From: Microcaldota archaeon
Lineage (GTDB): Archaea; Micrarchaeota; Micrarchaeia; Micrarchaeales; Micrarchaeaceae
DNA: 51,271 nucleotides
Direction of reading: 5' to 3'
NCBI GenBank assembly: GCA_021818545.1
Contig: JAKATX010000001.1
Coordinates: 111,061 to 162,331, forward strand
How positions within the stretch are numbered: the stretch's first letter is position 1; each line of letters opens with the position of its first letter. A program made the position numbers and the translations under genes. The notes under the pieces are model-generated. The model made no database searches. It had not been told where the DNA came from and worked only from the letters and a program-made list of their open reading frames with translations. This document shows, one piece after another, positions 33,068-41,646 of this stretch.

Positions 33068-34774
33068 ATGTACGTACTTGGGCTCTGGGACGGCCATGAC
33101 GCTGGCGCTGCGCTGATCGAAGATGATAAGGTATTGTATGCTGCGAACGAAGAACGGTTCACCAAAAGGAAGCTTGAGGTGAAGTTCCCGTACAATTCCA
33201 TAGCCGCAGCACTTGCATACGCAAGGATAAGGCCCACGGATATTGAGCACGTGGCGTTCACTACGACGGAATTCACTAAGACTCTGGAACGGGTCTTCCC
33301 AGGGATGAAGGAGAGCTATTACAAGTTCAGGCGAAGGAGGATACTGAAGCCGCGTTTCGAGAACTTCAGGCATAAGCTAAAGTACGGCATGACGAGCGTT
33401 GGGATAGTGCCCGCCTCAACCGCCATAAGCAGGATGATTATAGCCAGGCAGCTCAGGCATATGGGTTTCAGGAACTTCAAATTGCATGTAGTTGAGCACC
33501 ACATGGCCCATGCAGCCACGGCGGCGTTCACCAGACCGGAGAAGAAATCACTGGTAATTACGATGGACGGGCTTGGGGACGGGCTTTCAGGATCAATAAG
33601 CGTGCTCGAGAACGGCAAACTGTCCAGGCATGTCAAGATAAACGCAAGGGACTCTATAGGCATTTTCTATGAGCAGGTCACCAATCTCGTGGGCATGAGG
33701 GAACTTGAGGACGAAGGCAAGGTCATGGCGATGGCCGACTATTCGTACCCTTTCAGCTTCGAGGAGAACAGGTTCAAGGATTTCTTCAAGGTTGAAGGCA
33801 CTATGATAACTGCCAAGTACGGACCGCTGAAGCAGTTCGACATGCTGCAGAGGATGGGGTGGCAGATGCCCAGGGAGCAGTTCTCCTACATGGCGCAACA
33901 GCTCCTTGAAAGCGTGACCGTGAAGATGGTGAGCAACGCGGTCGACAGGTTCAACATCAGCAACGTCGCATTCGCGGGAGGGCTCTTTTCCAACATAAAG
34001 GCGAACATGAGGATAAGGGCGCTTGACACGGTAAAGCACTGGTACGTATTCCCGCACATGGGAGACGGGGGCATAGCGCTCGGCAGCGCACTTTATACGA
34101 GCTATGCGCTCACAGGGAAGAGCCATTATGACTTCTGCGCATACCTGGGCGAGGAATACGACCAGGAGCAAACCGAGCATGCGATAAAGAAGGAGGGATG
34201 GCTCAGGCACGAGAAGGAGGCCCCGCACGAGCAGGCGAAGCACGCAGCCGAGTTGATAGCCGATGGCAATTACATAATGTGGTTCCAAGGGCGCATGGAG
34301 TACGGGCCGAGGGCGCTGGGTGACAGGAGCATACTCGCCCCAAGCGATTCCGAGGAAGTGAAGGACAAGCTCAACATGTACGTGAAGAGGAGGGAATGGT
34401 TCCAGCCATTCGCACCTGCGATGCTTGACAGCGAAGTGCCCAGGATGCTAGAATACGATGGCAAGGGGCTTGACAAGCTAATGACCATGGGCTACTTCGT
34501 GAAGAGGGATTTCAGGGACGCGGTGAAATCAGTGGTAAACGTGGACGGCTCGGCGAGGCCGCAGATGGTGGGCGCCGAGAACAGGATGTACGAGGACATC
34601 CTTAACAACATAAAGCGCATTAAGGGCAATGGCATCATGCTGAACACCAGCTTCAACCTGCACGGGATGCCAATAGTTATGTCGCCGGATGATGCGATCA
34701 ACACGATGAAGCTGACAAAGACAAAGTATATGTTCATGAACGGATTCTTCTTGACCAATAGAAAGGGCGCATGA
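33068..34774 (+). CDS. NodU/CmcH-family carbamoyltransferase
   Basis: A 568-residue enzyme that transfers a carbamoyl group from carbamoyl phosphate to a hydroxyl of a sugar or other acceptor. The N-terminal Kae1-like domain shows GLWDGHDAGAALIEDDKVL, VEHHMAHAATAAF and MDGLGDGLSGSI. The C-terminal domain shows FQGRMEYGPRALGDRSILA (the conserved GxxExGPRALGxRSIL signature), FQPFAPAML and MLNTSFNLHGMPIV. All hallmark residues are present. ATG at 33068 follows GGTATT by three bases and gives the family start MYVLGLWDGHDA; the frame from 33032 is too long. The membrane glycosyltransferase gene follows at 9 nt, so the acceptor may be a surface glycan (inference). Confidence 0.92.
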   Translation: MYVLGLWDGHDAGAALIEDDKVLYAANEERFTKRKLEVKFPYNSIAAALAYARIRPTDIEHVAFTTTEFTKTLERVFPGMKESYYKFRRRRILKPRFENFRHKLKYGMTSVGIVPASTAISRMIIARQLRHMGFRNFKLHVVEHHMAHAATAAFTRPEKKSLVITMDGLGDGLSGSISVLENGKLSRHVKINARDSIGIFYEQVTNLVGMRELEDEGKVMAMADYSYPFSFEENRFKDFFKVEGTMITAKYGPLKQFDMLQRMGWQMPREQFSYMAQQLLESVTVKMVSNAVDRFNISNVAFAGGLFSNIKANMRIRALDTVKHWYVFPHMGDGGIALGSALYTSYALTGKSHYDFCAYLGEEYDQEQTEHAIKKEGWLRHEKEAPHEQAKHAAELIADGNYIMWFQGRMEYGPRALGDRSILAPSDSEEVKDKLNMYVKRREWFQPFAPAMLDSEVPRMLEYDGKGLDKLMTMGYFVKRDFRDAVKSVVNVDGSARPQMVGAENRMYEDILNNIKRIKGNGIMLNTSFNLHGMPIVMSPDDAINTMKLTKTKYMFMNGFFLTNRKGA

Positions 34775-34783
34775 GGGCTTGAG

Positions 34784-36544
34784 ATGGCAGACTTATCGCT
34801 TTCCTTATCATTGGAAGAGTACATGTTCACGGCAGGCATATTGATTGCCTTCCTGGGGCTCATAGTATCCGCATTCCTTTCAAGGAGGCGGATTTCAGAA
34901 GCCCTGAAGGATAGCGGATTTGGCAGGAAAGCCGCGGCCATGCTTGTGATTTCCGTACTTGCATTCATAGCCATAGAGGCATTAGTGGTGCACCCGACGC
35001 AGCAGATATTCTTTGACGATGACATATACCTTGCAATGGCGCAGGATCTCGTGCATACTGGGCAGGCATGGATGTGCAACTATGGCACGCCAACATACTG
35101 CTATAGCGGCGCGATACTGCATGAGCCCATAGGCGAGTCTTTCAATCTGGCCATGGGGTTCCTTATATTTGGGACAAGCAGGGGAGTTGCGTATGGCACA
35201 GGGGTGCTGCTCGGCGCTTTGTCCGTGGCGTTCACGTTCCTGGATGCGCTCATGCTATTCAGGGAGAGGACGGCTGCGTTCTTGTCTTCGGCACTGATCA
35301 TGCTGGCGCCTGTTTTGCTGCTCTGGACCATGCCGACCAACTCTGATCTGCCGACGCTGACCTACTCCCTGATCGCCATATTCTTTATGCTGGTGTTCAT
35401 GCGCAAGAAGGGCTTGTGGACGCTTGGCTCGGCAGCCATGGCCCTGGCGCTCGTGACATACATGAAGGTGGATGCGATAGCGTATGTCCTGATAATACCT
35501 TTGATGTACCTAGCGCTTGACGACGATGGGATACTCGCTTCCATAAAGGGCAACGCGGACAGGATAATCAAGGGACTGTCCGATACCAGGACGCTGCTTG
35601 TGCTCCTTGTCTTTGTGATAGCAATCGCGCCGGAGATGATATTCGTGCAGCAGGAACTCGGGGGAGGGTATGGGTATGCGGGCACCACAATACAAAACAC
35701 GTGCAACATCAGCCAGTCGGCCAGCCCTAGCGGCACCTCCAACTTGCAGAATCTCGAGTTCAACATATGCGCCAACGTGCTTTTCTGGTTCGACCAGTAT
35801 GGCGCCGTAAACGGATATCCTGCTTATCCAATCGCACAGCCCATCGCATTCACGCTGTTTGCCATTATGGGCGTAGCGCTTATGTTTGCTGTGCGAGAGA
35901 ATCGCAGGACGCTGATGTCCATCGCGCTATGGTCCGCCGCGTTCTTCATTATTTACACATCGTTCTACGCGGGCAGCGTGCTGTACGGGGTTGACTGGAG
36001 GTTCCAGCTGGGCCTGATAGCGCAGGCATCGCTTCTTGGTGGTTTTGGCGCTGCGTGGCTGCTCCTTGAATTGCCGCGATCCATAGGGCGCAAGTTTGGC
36101 AGGCCGGCCCTTTACTGCATGGCCATCCTCATAATTGCGGCGATTGCGTATTCGTTTTACGCGGAACTGCCTGCGGTAGGGATCATGCCGATGCAGATAT
36201 CGCAGGCGCAACCAGCGAGATTCTACGAGAACCTGGTTTTCAACAGCAGCCATATGATACCGGCAAACAGCCTGGTGCTCTCCTACGATCCCACACTGTT
36301 CATAATAAACAACAAGACCTCGGCGCAGATGGGCACCATATTTGACAAGACGCAGTTCCAGCAGTACAGCTCCCAGTACGAGCACCTGGTGCTGGACTGG
36401 GGTTACTGGTGCTACACGCCAAACAATTATTGCACCCAAGTGCAGAAACAGTTCAACCTTGTGCCGATATACACCCAAGTAGACGATTTGGCACAGCCGG
36501 CGCCGCAGACCTTCGGGTTCTACCTAATCAACGGCACCAAATAG
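34784..36544 (+). CDS. GT39-type membrane glycosyltransferase
   Basis: A 586-residue polytopic protein with about 11-12 helices. The first outer loop holds FFDDDIYLAMAQDLVHTG (residues 76-93), the acidic motif of GT-C enzymes of the PMT/ArnT (GT39) type, followed by a second acidic motif EPIGESFN. A C-terminal outer domain of about 110 residues ends the protein. Such enzymes move sugars from polyprenyl-phosphate donors to proteins or lipids outside the cell. It is paired with the DPM1-like GT2 encoded next on the opposite strand, which could make the donor. Outer Cys residues (WMCNYGTPTYCYSG) may form a disulfide. Acceptor unknown. Confidence 0.85.
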   Translation: MADLSLSLSLEEYMFTAGILIAFLGLIVSAFLSRRRISEALKDSGFGRKAAAMLVISVLAFIAIEALVVHPTQQIFFDDDIYLAMAQDLVHTGQAWMCNYGTPTYCYSGAILHEPIGESFNLAMGFLIFGTSRGVAYGTGVLLGALSVAFTFLDALMLFRERTAAFLSSALIMLAPVLLLWTMPTNSDLPTLTYSLIAIFFMLVFMRKKGLWTLGSAAMALALVTYMKVDAIAYVLIIPLMYLALDDDGILASIKGNADRIIKGLSDTRTLLVLLVFVIAIAPEMIFVQQELGGGYGYAGTTIQNTCNISQSASPSGTSNLQNLEFNICANVLFWFDQYGAVNGYPAYPIAQPIAFTLFAIMGVALMFAVRENRRTLMSIALWSAAFFIIYTSFYAGSVLYGVDWRFQLGLIAQASLLGGFGAAWLLLELPRSIGRKFGRPALYCMAILIIAAIAYSFYAELPAVGIMPMQISQAQPARFYENLVFNSSHMIPANSLVLSYDPTLFIINNKTSAQMGTIFDKTQFQQYSSQYEHLVLDWGYWCYTPNNYCTQVQKQFNLVPIYTQVDDLAQPAPQTFGFYLINGTK

Positions 36545-36546
36545 CC

Positions 36547-37248
36547 CTAGCGCAGCAGACCTTTCAGTATTGCCTTCATTATTATCCATCCATCCCTGAA
36601 TGTTCGCAGGTGCGCCTGCCCGGCCGCACGCTTTTTCTCGAAGCTTGGCACTTCCAGTATGCGCATGTGCCTCTTCTGCGCGTTTATGCTTATCTCGGTC
36701 TCTATGCCGAAGCCCGTTTCCCTGAGCCCGAGTTTCTGCGCCACGCCCTTAGCAAAGCTGCGGTAGCCGTAGCACATGTCAGTGTAATGCGCACCGTACA
36801 ACATGTTTACCATTATGACGAAGAATTTGTTTCCCAGCTTCCTTATCCGGGGCATATCATCCGAGCCGCCGCCCGCAAGGAATCTCGAGCCCATGCACAC
36901 ATCGTATCCTGCCTCTATGCCAGCGATGAGCAGCTTCAGCTCGTCCGGCCTGTTGGACAGGTCCGCGTCCATTGATATTACAACGTCGCCTTTCGCGGCT
37001 CTGAACCCCTTTATCAGAGCTGAGCCCTTGCCCACATCATCAAACAGCACCTTTGCGCCCAGCCGCCTCGCCGCCGAGGCCGTACCATCGGGTGAGTGCT
37101 TGTCCACAACTATCATTTCGTAGTCATATGTTCCGTCAAGCACTTTCTTGACGCCGCCCATCACGTCCTGCATATTGCGGGACTCGTTGAACGTAGGGAT
37201 TATGACGCTGACAAAAAGACTTCTCCCTCCAGATGCACTTTTAGCCAT
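36547..37248 (-). CDS. GT2 family, dolichyl-phosphate mannosyltransferase-like
   Basis: A 233-residue GT-A fold enzyme. Motifs: VSVIIPTFNESRNM at the N-terminus, MIVVDKHSPDGTA, KGSALIKGF and SMDADLSNRPDEL (the DxD-type metal site), then a catalytic region (LGNKFFVIMVNMLYG, CYGYRSF, GIETEISI). The lack of C-terminal membrane helices matches the single-domain DPM1 type, which makes polyprenyl-phosphate mannose or glucose on the cytoplasmic face. ATG at 37248 follows GGTGAT by four bases and overlaps the previous stop region. It is convergent with the GT39 gene, with 2 nt between stops. Confidence 0.9.
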   Translation of the reverse strand: MAKSASGGRSLFVSVIIPTFNESRNMQDVMGGVKKVLDGTYDYEMIVVDKHSPDGTASAARRLGAKVLFDDVGKGSALIKGFRAAKGDVVISMDADLSNRPDELKLLIAGIEAGYDVCMGSRFLAGGGSDDMPRIRKLGNKFFVIMVNMLYGAHYTDMCYGYRSFAKGVAQKLGLRETGFGIETEISINAQKRHMRILEVPSFEKKRAAGQAHLRTFRDGWIIMKAILKGLLR

Positions 37249-37249
37249 T

Positions 37250-38083
37250 CTAATCACCGGCTTTTCCGGCCTTTGCTTTGCCGCCGCCCCTAATGACAGA
37301 TAAGATGAGCAGTATAATTATACATATTATTACGGCGCCTATGGCGATAAGCGTGAAGTTGCCGGTGCCGGCCGCCGCATGCGAACCTATGCTGACGCCG
37401 AACGCGCGCATGGATGCGTAATGCATCCCTTCGTATATGTACGATACCTCTATCGCGGAAGTGAACGTACCTACCTCGCTCACGATAGGCGTTACATTGT
37501 AGCTTATCTGGCTAACTGACGACTGGCCAAGCGTTAGGTTGAACGATTGTGGTTTGGCGGAAAGCTCTGGGGGCACTGCGACCTGCACCACGGCATTTAC
37601 GGGGAACGACGGATTCTCTATTGTGGCGTTGTAAAGACTTCCGCTGGGGTTTGATACGCTGCCAACTACGACAGCGCCCTGCGCATTTGATATTATCGGC
37701 ACTATGCACGGAAACAATGCTATGAAGGCGCTTGACCCCTGGCCGTATTCCACTAGGAAGTTCTGGGCGTAGCTGCCCGGATACGACAGGTTGTGCATGT
37801 AGATATCGAATCCTATCGCGCTATCAGGGGCCAGTATGTTGGCGTGCATGCTTGTGTTGGCAGTGATTCCGCCAGACACCCTTGGCAGGAGCAGTATGTT
37901 CGTGGCGGTGCCGTTGCCCGAATTCGACAGGTTGAACGTAATGTGGTTGTTTGTAGCATTTACTATGGATTGGGAGCAGGTCCCGGTCAGCGTTATCGTA
38001 TCGGCACATGCGAAGCCAGAGCTGAGAGATATTAGTACAACGGCCAACAACGCCATCTTTGGCTGCAGGCTAACTGCCGACAT
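37250..38083 (-). CDS. Secreted, C-terminally membrane-anchored protein
   Basis: A 277-residue protein of unknown family. Signal peptide at about residues 10-27 (MALLAVVLISLSSGFACADT), an ectodomain of about 210 residues rich in Val, Ser, Asn and with many N-x-S/T sites, one C-terminal helix (FTLIAIGAVIICIIILLILSVI) and a basic Gly/Lys tail. The ectodomain repeats NxSNSGNGTATNILL and NPSGSLYNATIENP, typical of archaeal CARDB/IgG-like beta-sandwich proteins with sequence bias rather than motifs. It is co-transcribed with the DPM1-like gene, so it may be a glycosylated surface protein. Confidence 0.82.
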   Translation of the reverse strand: MSAVSLQPKMALLAVVLISLSSGFACADTITLTGTCSQSIVNATNNHITFNLSNSGNGTATNILLLPRVSGGITANTSMHANILAPDSAIGFDIYMHNLSYPGSYAQNFLVEYGQGSSAFIALFPCIVPIISNAQGAVVVGSVSNPSGSLYNATIENPSFPVNAVVQVAVPPELSAKPQSFNLTLGQSSVSQISYNVTPIVSEVGTFTSAIEVSYIYEGMHYASMRAFGVSIGSHAAAGTGNFTLIAIGAVIICIIILLILSVIRGGGKAKAGKAGD

Positions 38084-38204
38084 AAGGAGTGATTAGCAAT
38101 ATCGTAAATAATAAATATTTGGTTTGGAGCAATAATCTTGTATCCATGGAACGTAGGTATTACCGCGCTCTGCAATGTAGCCCGATAATCATAGGATGAT
38201 TACA

Positions 38205-39263
38205 ATGACCGTGAAGAATCTGCTTGGCCTGGGGCTCACCGCCCTTAAATCTAACTTCACCACACTGGACAAGCCGTACAAGCTTAACTACTGCATAACT
38301 TACCTCTGCCAAAGCAGGTGCTTGACCTGCAACATATGGCAGATGAGGCCGAAAGGCGAACTTACGCTTGATGAGGTAAGGGAGTTCGCAAGGAAGAACA
38401 CTAGCTTCAAGTGGGTTGAGCTGACTGGCGGCGAGCCTTTCCTTAGGGACGACATAGACGAGATAGCGAAGGCCTTCAAGGAGCATTCAAAGAGCCTTTA
38501 TATCCTGACCATGCCGACCAACTCGCTGGTGAATCACGATAAGGTGGTGTTCAAGCTGGAGCGCATACTCAAGCTGGGCATACCAAGAGTTGCAGTCACT
38601 GTCAGCCTTGACGGCTATAGGGAGCTTCATGACAGGATAAGAGGCATACCGGGCAACTACGACAAGGCCATAGACATGTTCAGGCGGTTGAAGGAGCTGA
38701 AGAAGGCGTATCCGAATCTCTTCTTCGTGTTCGGTTACACATTGAGCAAGTTCAACCAAGGGCAATTCGAGAAGACGTTCAGCATGGTGAAGCAGGACAT
38801 ACCCGACCTTAGGAGAAACGATTTCCACATAAACCTTGCGCAGCTTTCATCGAACTACTATGGCAACGAGACGCTGGACATCAAGCCCAACGACCCGGTG
38901 GTCGTATCAGAGATAGCAAACATACTCAAAAAGAGGGACTTCCAGGTCGGCATCATACCGATAATAGAGAGGGCTTACATCAAGAGGCTGGTCGCGTATG
39001 CGAAAACCGGGAAGCAGCCGATGAGGAGCAGGAGCCTCGAGGCCTCAACTTTCATTGACAGCTATGGGAACGTGTATCCTTCGATAATGTGGGACAGGAA
39101 GATGGCAAACCTGAGGGAGATAGGCTATGACCTCTCGAGGATCTGGCACAGCGAAGCCGCGGAGGAGGTCAGGGGAATGACAAGGTCAGGCACCGAACCG
39201 GCGCAGTGGACCTCATGCGAGGCTTACCAGACGCTCGTGGGCGACGTGCTGAGCTTGCTATGA
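38205..39263 (+). CDS. Radical SAM protein
   Basis: A 352-residue radical SAM enzyme. The 4Fe-4S motif is C35-x3-C39-x2-C42 (YLCQSRCLTCNIW), followed by the SAM-binding ELTGGEPFLRDD and the beta-strand VTVSLDGYRELHDRIRG. The C-terminal region has IDSYGNVYPSIMWDRKM and then a single TSCEAYQ Cys; it resembles a shortened SPASM-type region with too few Cys for a second cluster. Substrate unknown. It follows the surface-protein region and may modify a peptide, lipid or sugar. ATG at 38205 lies four bases after GATGAT; ATG at 38196 is an alternative. Confidence 0.88.
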   Translation: MTVKNLLGLGLTALKSNFTTLDKPYKLNYCITYLCQSRCLTCNIWQMRPKGELTLDEVREFARKNTSFKWVELTGGEPFLRDDIDEIAKAFKEHSKSLYILTMPTNSLVNHDKVVFKLERILKLGIPRVAVTVSLDGYRELHDRIRGIPGNYDKAIDMFRRLKELKKAYPNLFFVFGYTLSKFNQGQFEKTFSMVKQDIPDLRRNDFHINLAQLSSNYYGNETLDIKPNDPVVVSEIANILKKRDFQVGIIPIIERAYIKRLVAYAKTGKQPMRSRSLEASTFIDSYGNVYPSIMWDRKMANLREIGYDLSRIWHSEAAEEVRGMTRSGTEPAQWTSCEAYQTLVGDVLSLL

Positions 39264-39321
39264 TGGAATTCAAAAGTTTCTTATTACATAAAACATAATA
39301 GTCAATGCAATGGTGCTGCGC

Positions 39322-40020
39322 ATGTACAATGGAAGCAACGGATGGAAGAAGCAGGAGGAATTCAACGAGCTTGTCGTAGCGTCCGGCATAATAGGATTCT
39401 TCGACAAGCCGGTGGAGATAAAGAGGGGCATGTTCTCTAACTGGTACGTCAACTGGCGCACGCTGTCCAGCGATGCTTACATGCTGGACAAGGTGGCGGA
39501 TTACATAGTGGATTTCATAAAGCACATAGGCGCAAAGCCGAAGTGCATATACGGCGTGCCCGACGGCGCGACAAAGTGGGCCGTGATATCGCAGATGAAA
39601 TGGGCAAAGTCCATGCCTGATTTCGCCAAGGGCAAGTACCCGGTACCGATGGGGAGAAGCAAGCCCAAGGAGCACGGGATGCCGAAGGACAGGCTATTCG
39701 TAGGCGAGCCGAAGGGGCCCACGCTTGTCGTGGAGGACGTCACGGTGATGGGCGAGTCCCTCATGAACGTTGTCAACACGCTGGAGTCCATGCACGTCAA
39801 TGTCATAGGCACGATAGCGCTCACGGACAGGAACGAGCGCAGCGTGTATGGCAAGAGCGTCAAGGACACTCTTGCATCTATTCACATGGATTATCACGCA
39901 ATGAGCAATGCCGTTGACCTGTTGCCGGAGGCTCTAAAAAGGAGCAATGCCAGCCTCGCTGTGCGCAGAGCGGTGAGCAATGAATTCAAGCTCCTGGGCG
40001 TCAAGAACATCAAGCTATGA
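39322..40020 (+). CDS. Orotate phosphoribosyltransferase-like enzyme
   Basis: A 232-residue type I PRTase. It shows the OPRTase pattern: KRGMFSNWYVNWRTLSSD (substrate hood, like SGxxSxxYxDxR), YGVPDGATKW, RSKPKEHGMP (like RKxxKxHG) and the PRPP-binding loop VVEDVTVMGESL. In typical OPRTase the loop reads VxDDxxTxGxS, so the second acidic residue (ED instead of DD) and small-residue pattern differ slightly. It probably adds a phosphoribosyl group to orotate or another base. The second in-frame ATG (39322) has GGTGCT four bases upstream and is preferred over 39310. No other pyrimidine genes are nearby. Confidence 0.82.
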   Translation: MYNGSNGWKKQEEFNELVVASGIIGFFDKPVEIKRGMFSNWYVNWRTLSSDAYMLDKVADYIVDFIKHIGAKPKCIYGVPDGATKWAVISQMKWAKSMPDFAKGKYPVPMGRSKPKEHGMPKDRLFVGEPKGPTLVVEDVTVMGESLMNVVNTLESMHVNVIGTIALTDRNERSVYGKSVKDTLASIHMDYHAMSNAVDLLPEALKRSNASLAVRRAVSNEFKLLGVKNIKL

Positions 40021-40045
40021 TTCGACAGAAGTATGGCGTATGCTT

Positions 40046-41017
40046 ATGGCTGTTTTAGGGATAGAGAGCAGTGCGCACACGTTCGGCGCAGGGGTCGTGG
40101 AACGCGGCGGCATCCTCTCGAATAGCAAGATCATGTATAAGATCAGGTCAGAGGGTATGGTGCCCATGAAAGTTGCCGATTTTCATGTGCGCAATGCACG
40201 CAAAGTCATAGAGGACGCGATAAGCAAAGCAGGCATAGACAGTGGCGATATAGAGGCAGTAGGGTATACGAAAGGCCCTGGGCTGGGGCCGTGCCTTAGG
40301 ATCGGGCAGATTTCGGCCAAGACCATTGCAAGAAGGCTTGGCGTCCCGTTGTTCCCCGTAAACCACTGCATAGGCCACATAGAGATAACAAGGCAGTCTT
40401 TCGGGATGGAGGATCCATTGGTACTTTACGTAAGCGGCGGCAACTCACAGATACTGGCGCTTGACGAGCATCCATTCCGCCACTTCAAAGTGTACGGCGA
40501 GACCCTGGACATAGGGATAGGCAACATGCTGGACAATTTCGCAAGAGCCGCCGGGCTTGTCCCGGCATGGGGCTCGAAGGTCGCAGAAGTGGCTGGCGGA
40601 GGCGGATACCTGCAGATGCCCTATACAGTAAAGGGGATGGACTTTGCTTTCACAGGCATACTTACACATGCCATAAAGATGCTAGAGACGGCGAACTTGA
40701 AAGACGTCGCTTATTCTCTGCAGGAAACCGCTTTCGGCATGGTGTGCGAGGCAACGGAGCGCGCGCTTATGCTTAGCGGCAAGGCTGAACTGCTGGCTTG
40801 CGGAGGCGTCGCGCAAAGTTCCAGACTTAAGGAGATGCTCGGCATTATTGCAGAATCGCATGGCGCCAGATTCGCGGCTGCACCGAACGAATTCAATGCC
40901 GATAACGGCGCCATGATAGCCGTGGTTGCGGAGAAGGCGCTACGTTCTGGCAGCAGACAGGAACCTCCCATAATAAACCAAAAAAGCAGACCTGATACGG
41001 TGAGGATAACATGGTGA
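40046..41017 (+). CDS. kae1: tRNA N6-threonylcarbamoyladenosine synthase subunit Kae1
   Basis: The catalytic subunit of the KEOPS complex, which transfers threonylcarbamoyl to A37 of ANN-decoding tRNAs. The 323-residue ASKHA-fold protein starts MAVLGIESSAHTFGAG and has the metal-binding H107-x3-H111 in VNHCIGHIEI, YVSGGNSQIL, GNMLDNFARAAGL, and the ATP-binding CGGVAQSS and NADNGAMIA. The start at 40046 matches the family; the frame from 39980 overlaps the PRTase gene and is too long. It overlaps bud32 by 7 bp; many archaea have the two fused. Confidence 0.96.
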   Translation: MAVLGIESSAHTFGAGVVERGGILSNSKIMYKIRSEGMVPMKVADFHVRNARKVIEDAISKAGIDSGDIEAVGYTKGPGLGPCLRIGQISAKTIARRLGVPLFPVNHCIGHIEITRQSFGMEDPLVLYVSGGNSQILALDEHPFRHFKVYGETLDIGIGNMLDNFARAAGLVPAWGSKVAEVAGGGGYLQMPYTVKGMDFAFTGILTHAIKMLETANLKDVAYSLQETAFGMVCEATERALMLSGKAELLACGGVAQSSRLKEMLGIIAESHGARFAAAPNEFNADNGAMIAVVAEKALRSGSRQEPPIINQKSRPDTVRITW

Positions 41018-41646
41018 ACCGCGGGACTCTTATGGCTGAAGGCGCGGAGGCCAAAGTGTACCTGACCAGGTTGATCGGGATAGACGCAGTGGTGAAGCGG
41101 AGGCTAAGCAAGAGGTACAGGGAGGAGCACCTGGACGCCAAGCTACGCAGCGAGCGCACCAAATCAGAAGCCAGGATCATGTGGATAGCTCGCGAGGCAG
41201 GAGCCAGCGTTCCGATTGTGCTGCTTGTGGATACGCACGACATTTACATGAGCAGGATAACGGGCGCATGGATGGCGGAATTGCTGAGGAAGGATATTGT
41301 TACAGATGAAACTCTTGAGCACAGCGGCACAGAGCTCGGGCTACTGCATTCGGCAGATATAGCGCATGGCGACTACACTCCGGCAAACATAATAGTCAAG
41401 CCAAACGATGCGGCGTTCATAATAGATTTCGGGCTTGCGGAGATAACACAATCGACAGAAGCAAAGGCGATAGACGTTCTGCTGATGAAGCGCTCGCTTA
41501 ACGCGGCGCAGTATCTGGCGTTCGCCAGGGGCTACAGGAACAGCTACAAAGACGCAAAGGACGTGCTGTCAAGGCTTGCGAAGGTAGAGGCCAGGGGCAG
41601 GTACAAGACCAGGACGCTCATGACGGGTTCCGAAGCAACGGCTTAG
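41011..41646 (+). CDS. bud32: KEOPS kinase/ATPase Bud32
   Basis: A 211-residue small protein-kinase-fold partner of Kae1. It shows a minimal kinase lobe: EGAEAKVYL (glycine loop replaced, as usual in Bud32), VVKRR with the ATP-binding lysine, HGDYTPANIIV (catalytic loop) and IDFGLAE (metal binding). The usual C-terminal arginine/lysine-rich end (EARGRYKTR) is present, and a short tail extends beyond it. It overlaps kae1 by 7 bp, and its stop overlaps the stop of the next, convergent gene. Confidence 0.95.
   Translation: MVNRGTLMAEGAEAKVYLTRLIGIDAVVKRRLSKRYREEHLDAKLRSERTKSEARIMWIAREAGASVPIVLLVDTHDIYMSRITGAWMAELLRKDIVTDETLEHSGTELGLLHSADIAHGDYTPANIIVKPNDAAFIIDFGLAEITQSTEAKAIDVLLMKRSLNAAQYLAFARGYRNSYKDAKDVLSRLAKVEARGRYKTRTLMTGSEATA

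Noticed and set aside
33593-34288. Long open frame (231 codons) on the minus strand inside the carbamoyltransferase gene
   Set aside because: It is antisense to a gene with all family motifs; its product is biased to His, Val and Leu as expected of a codon shadow, and it has no ribosome-binding site.
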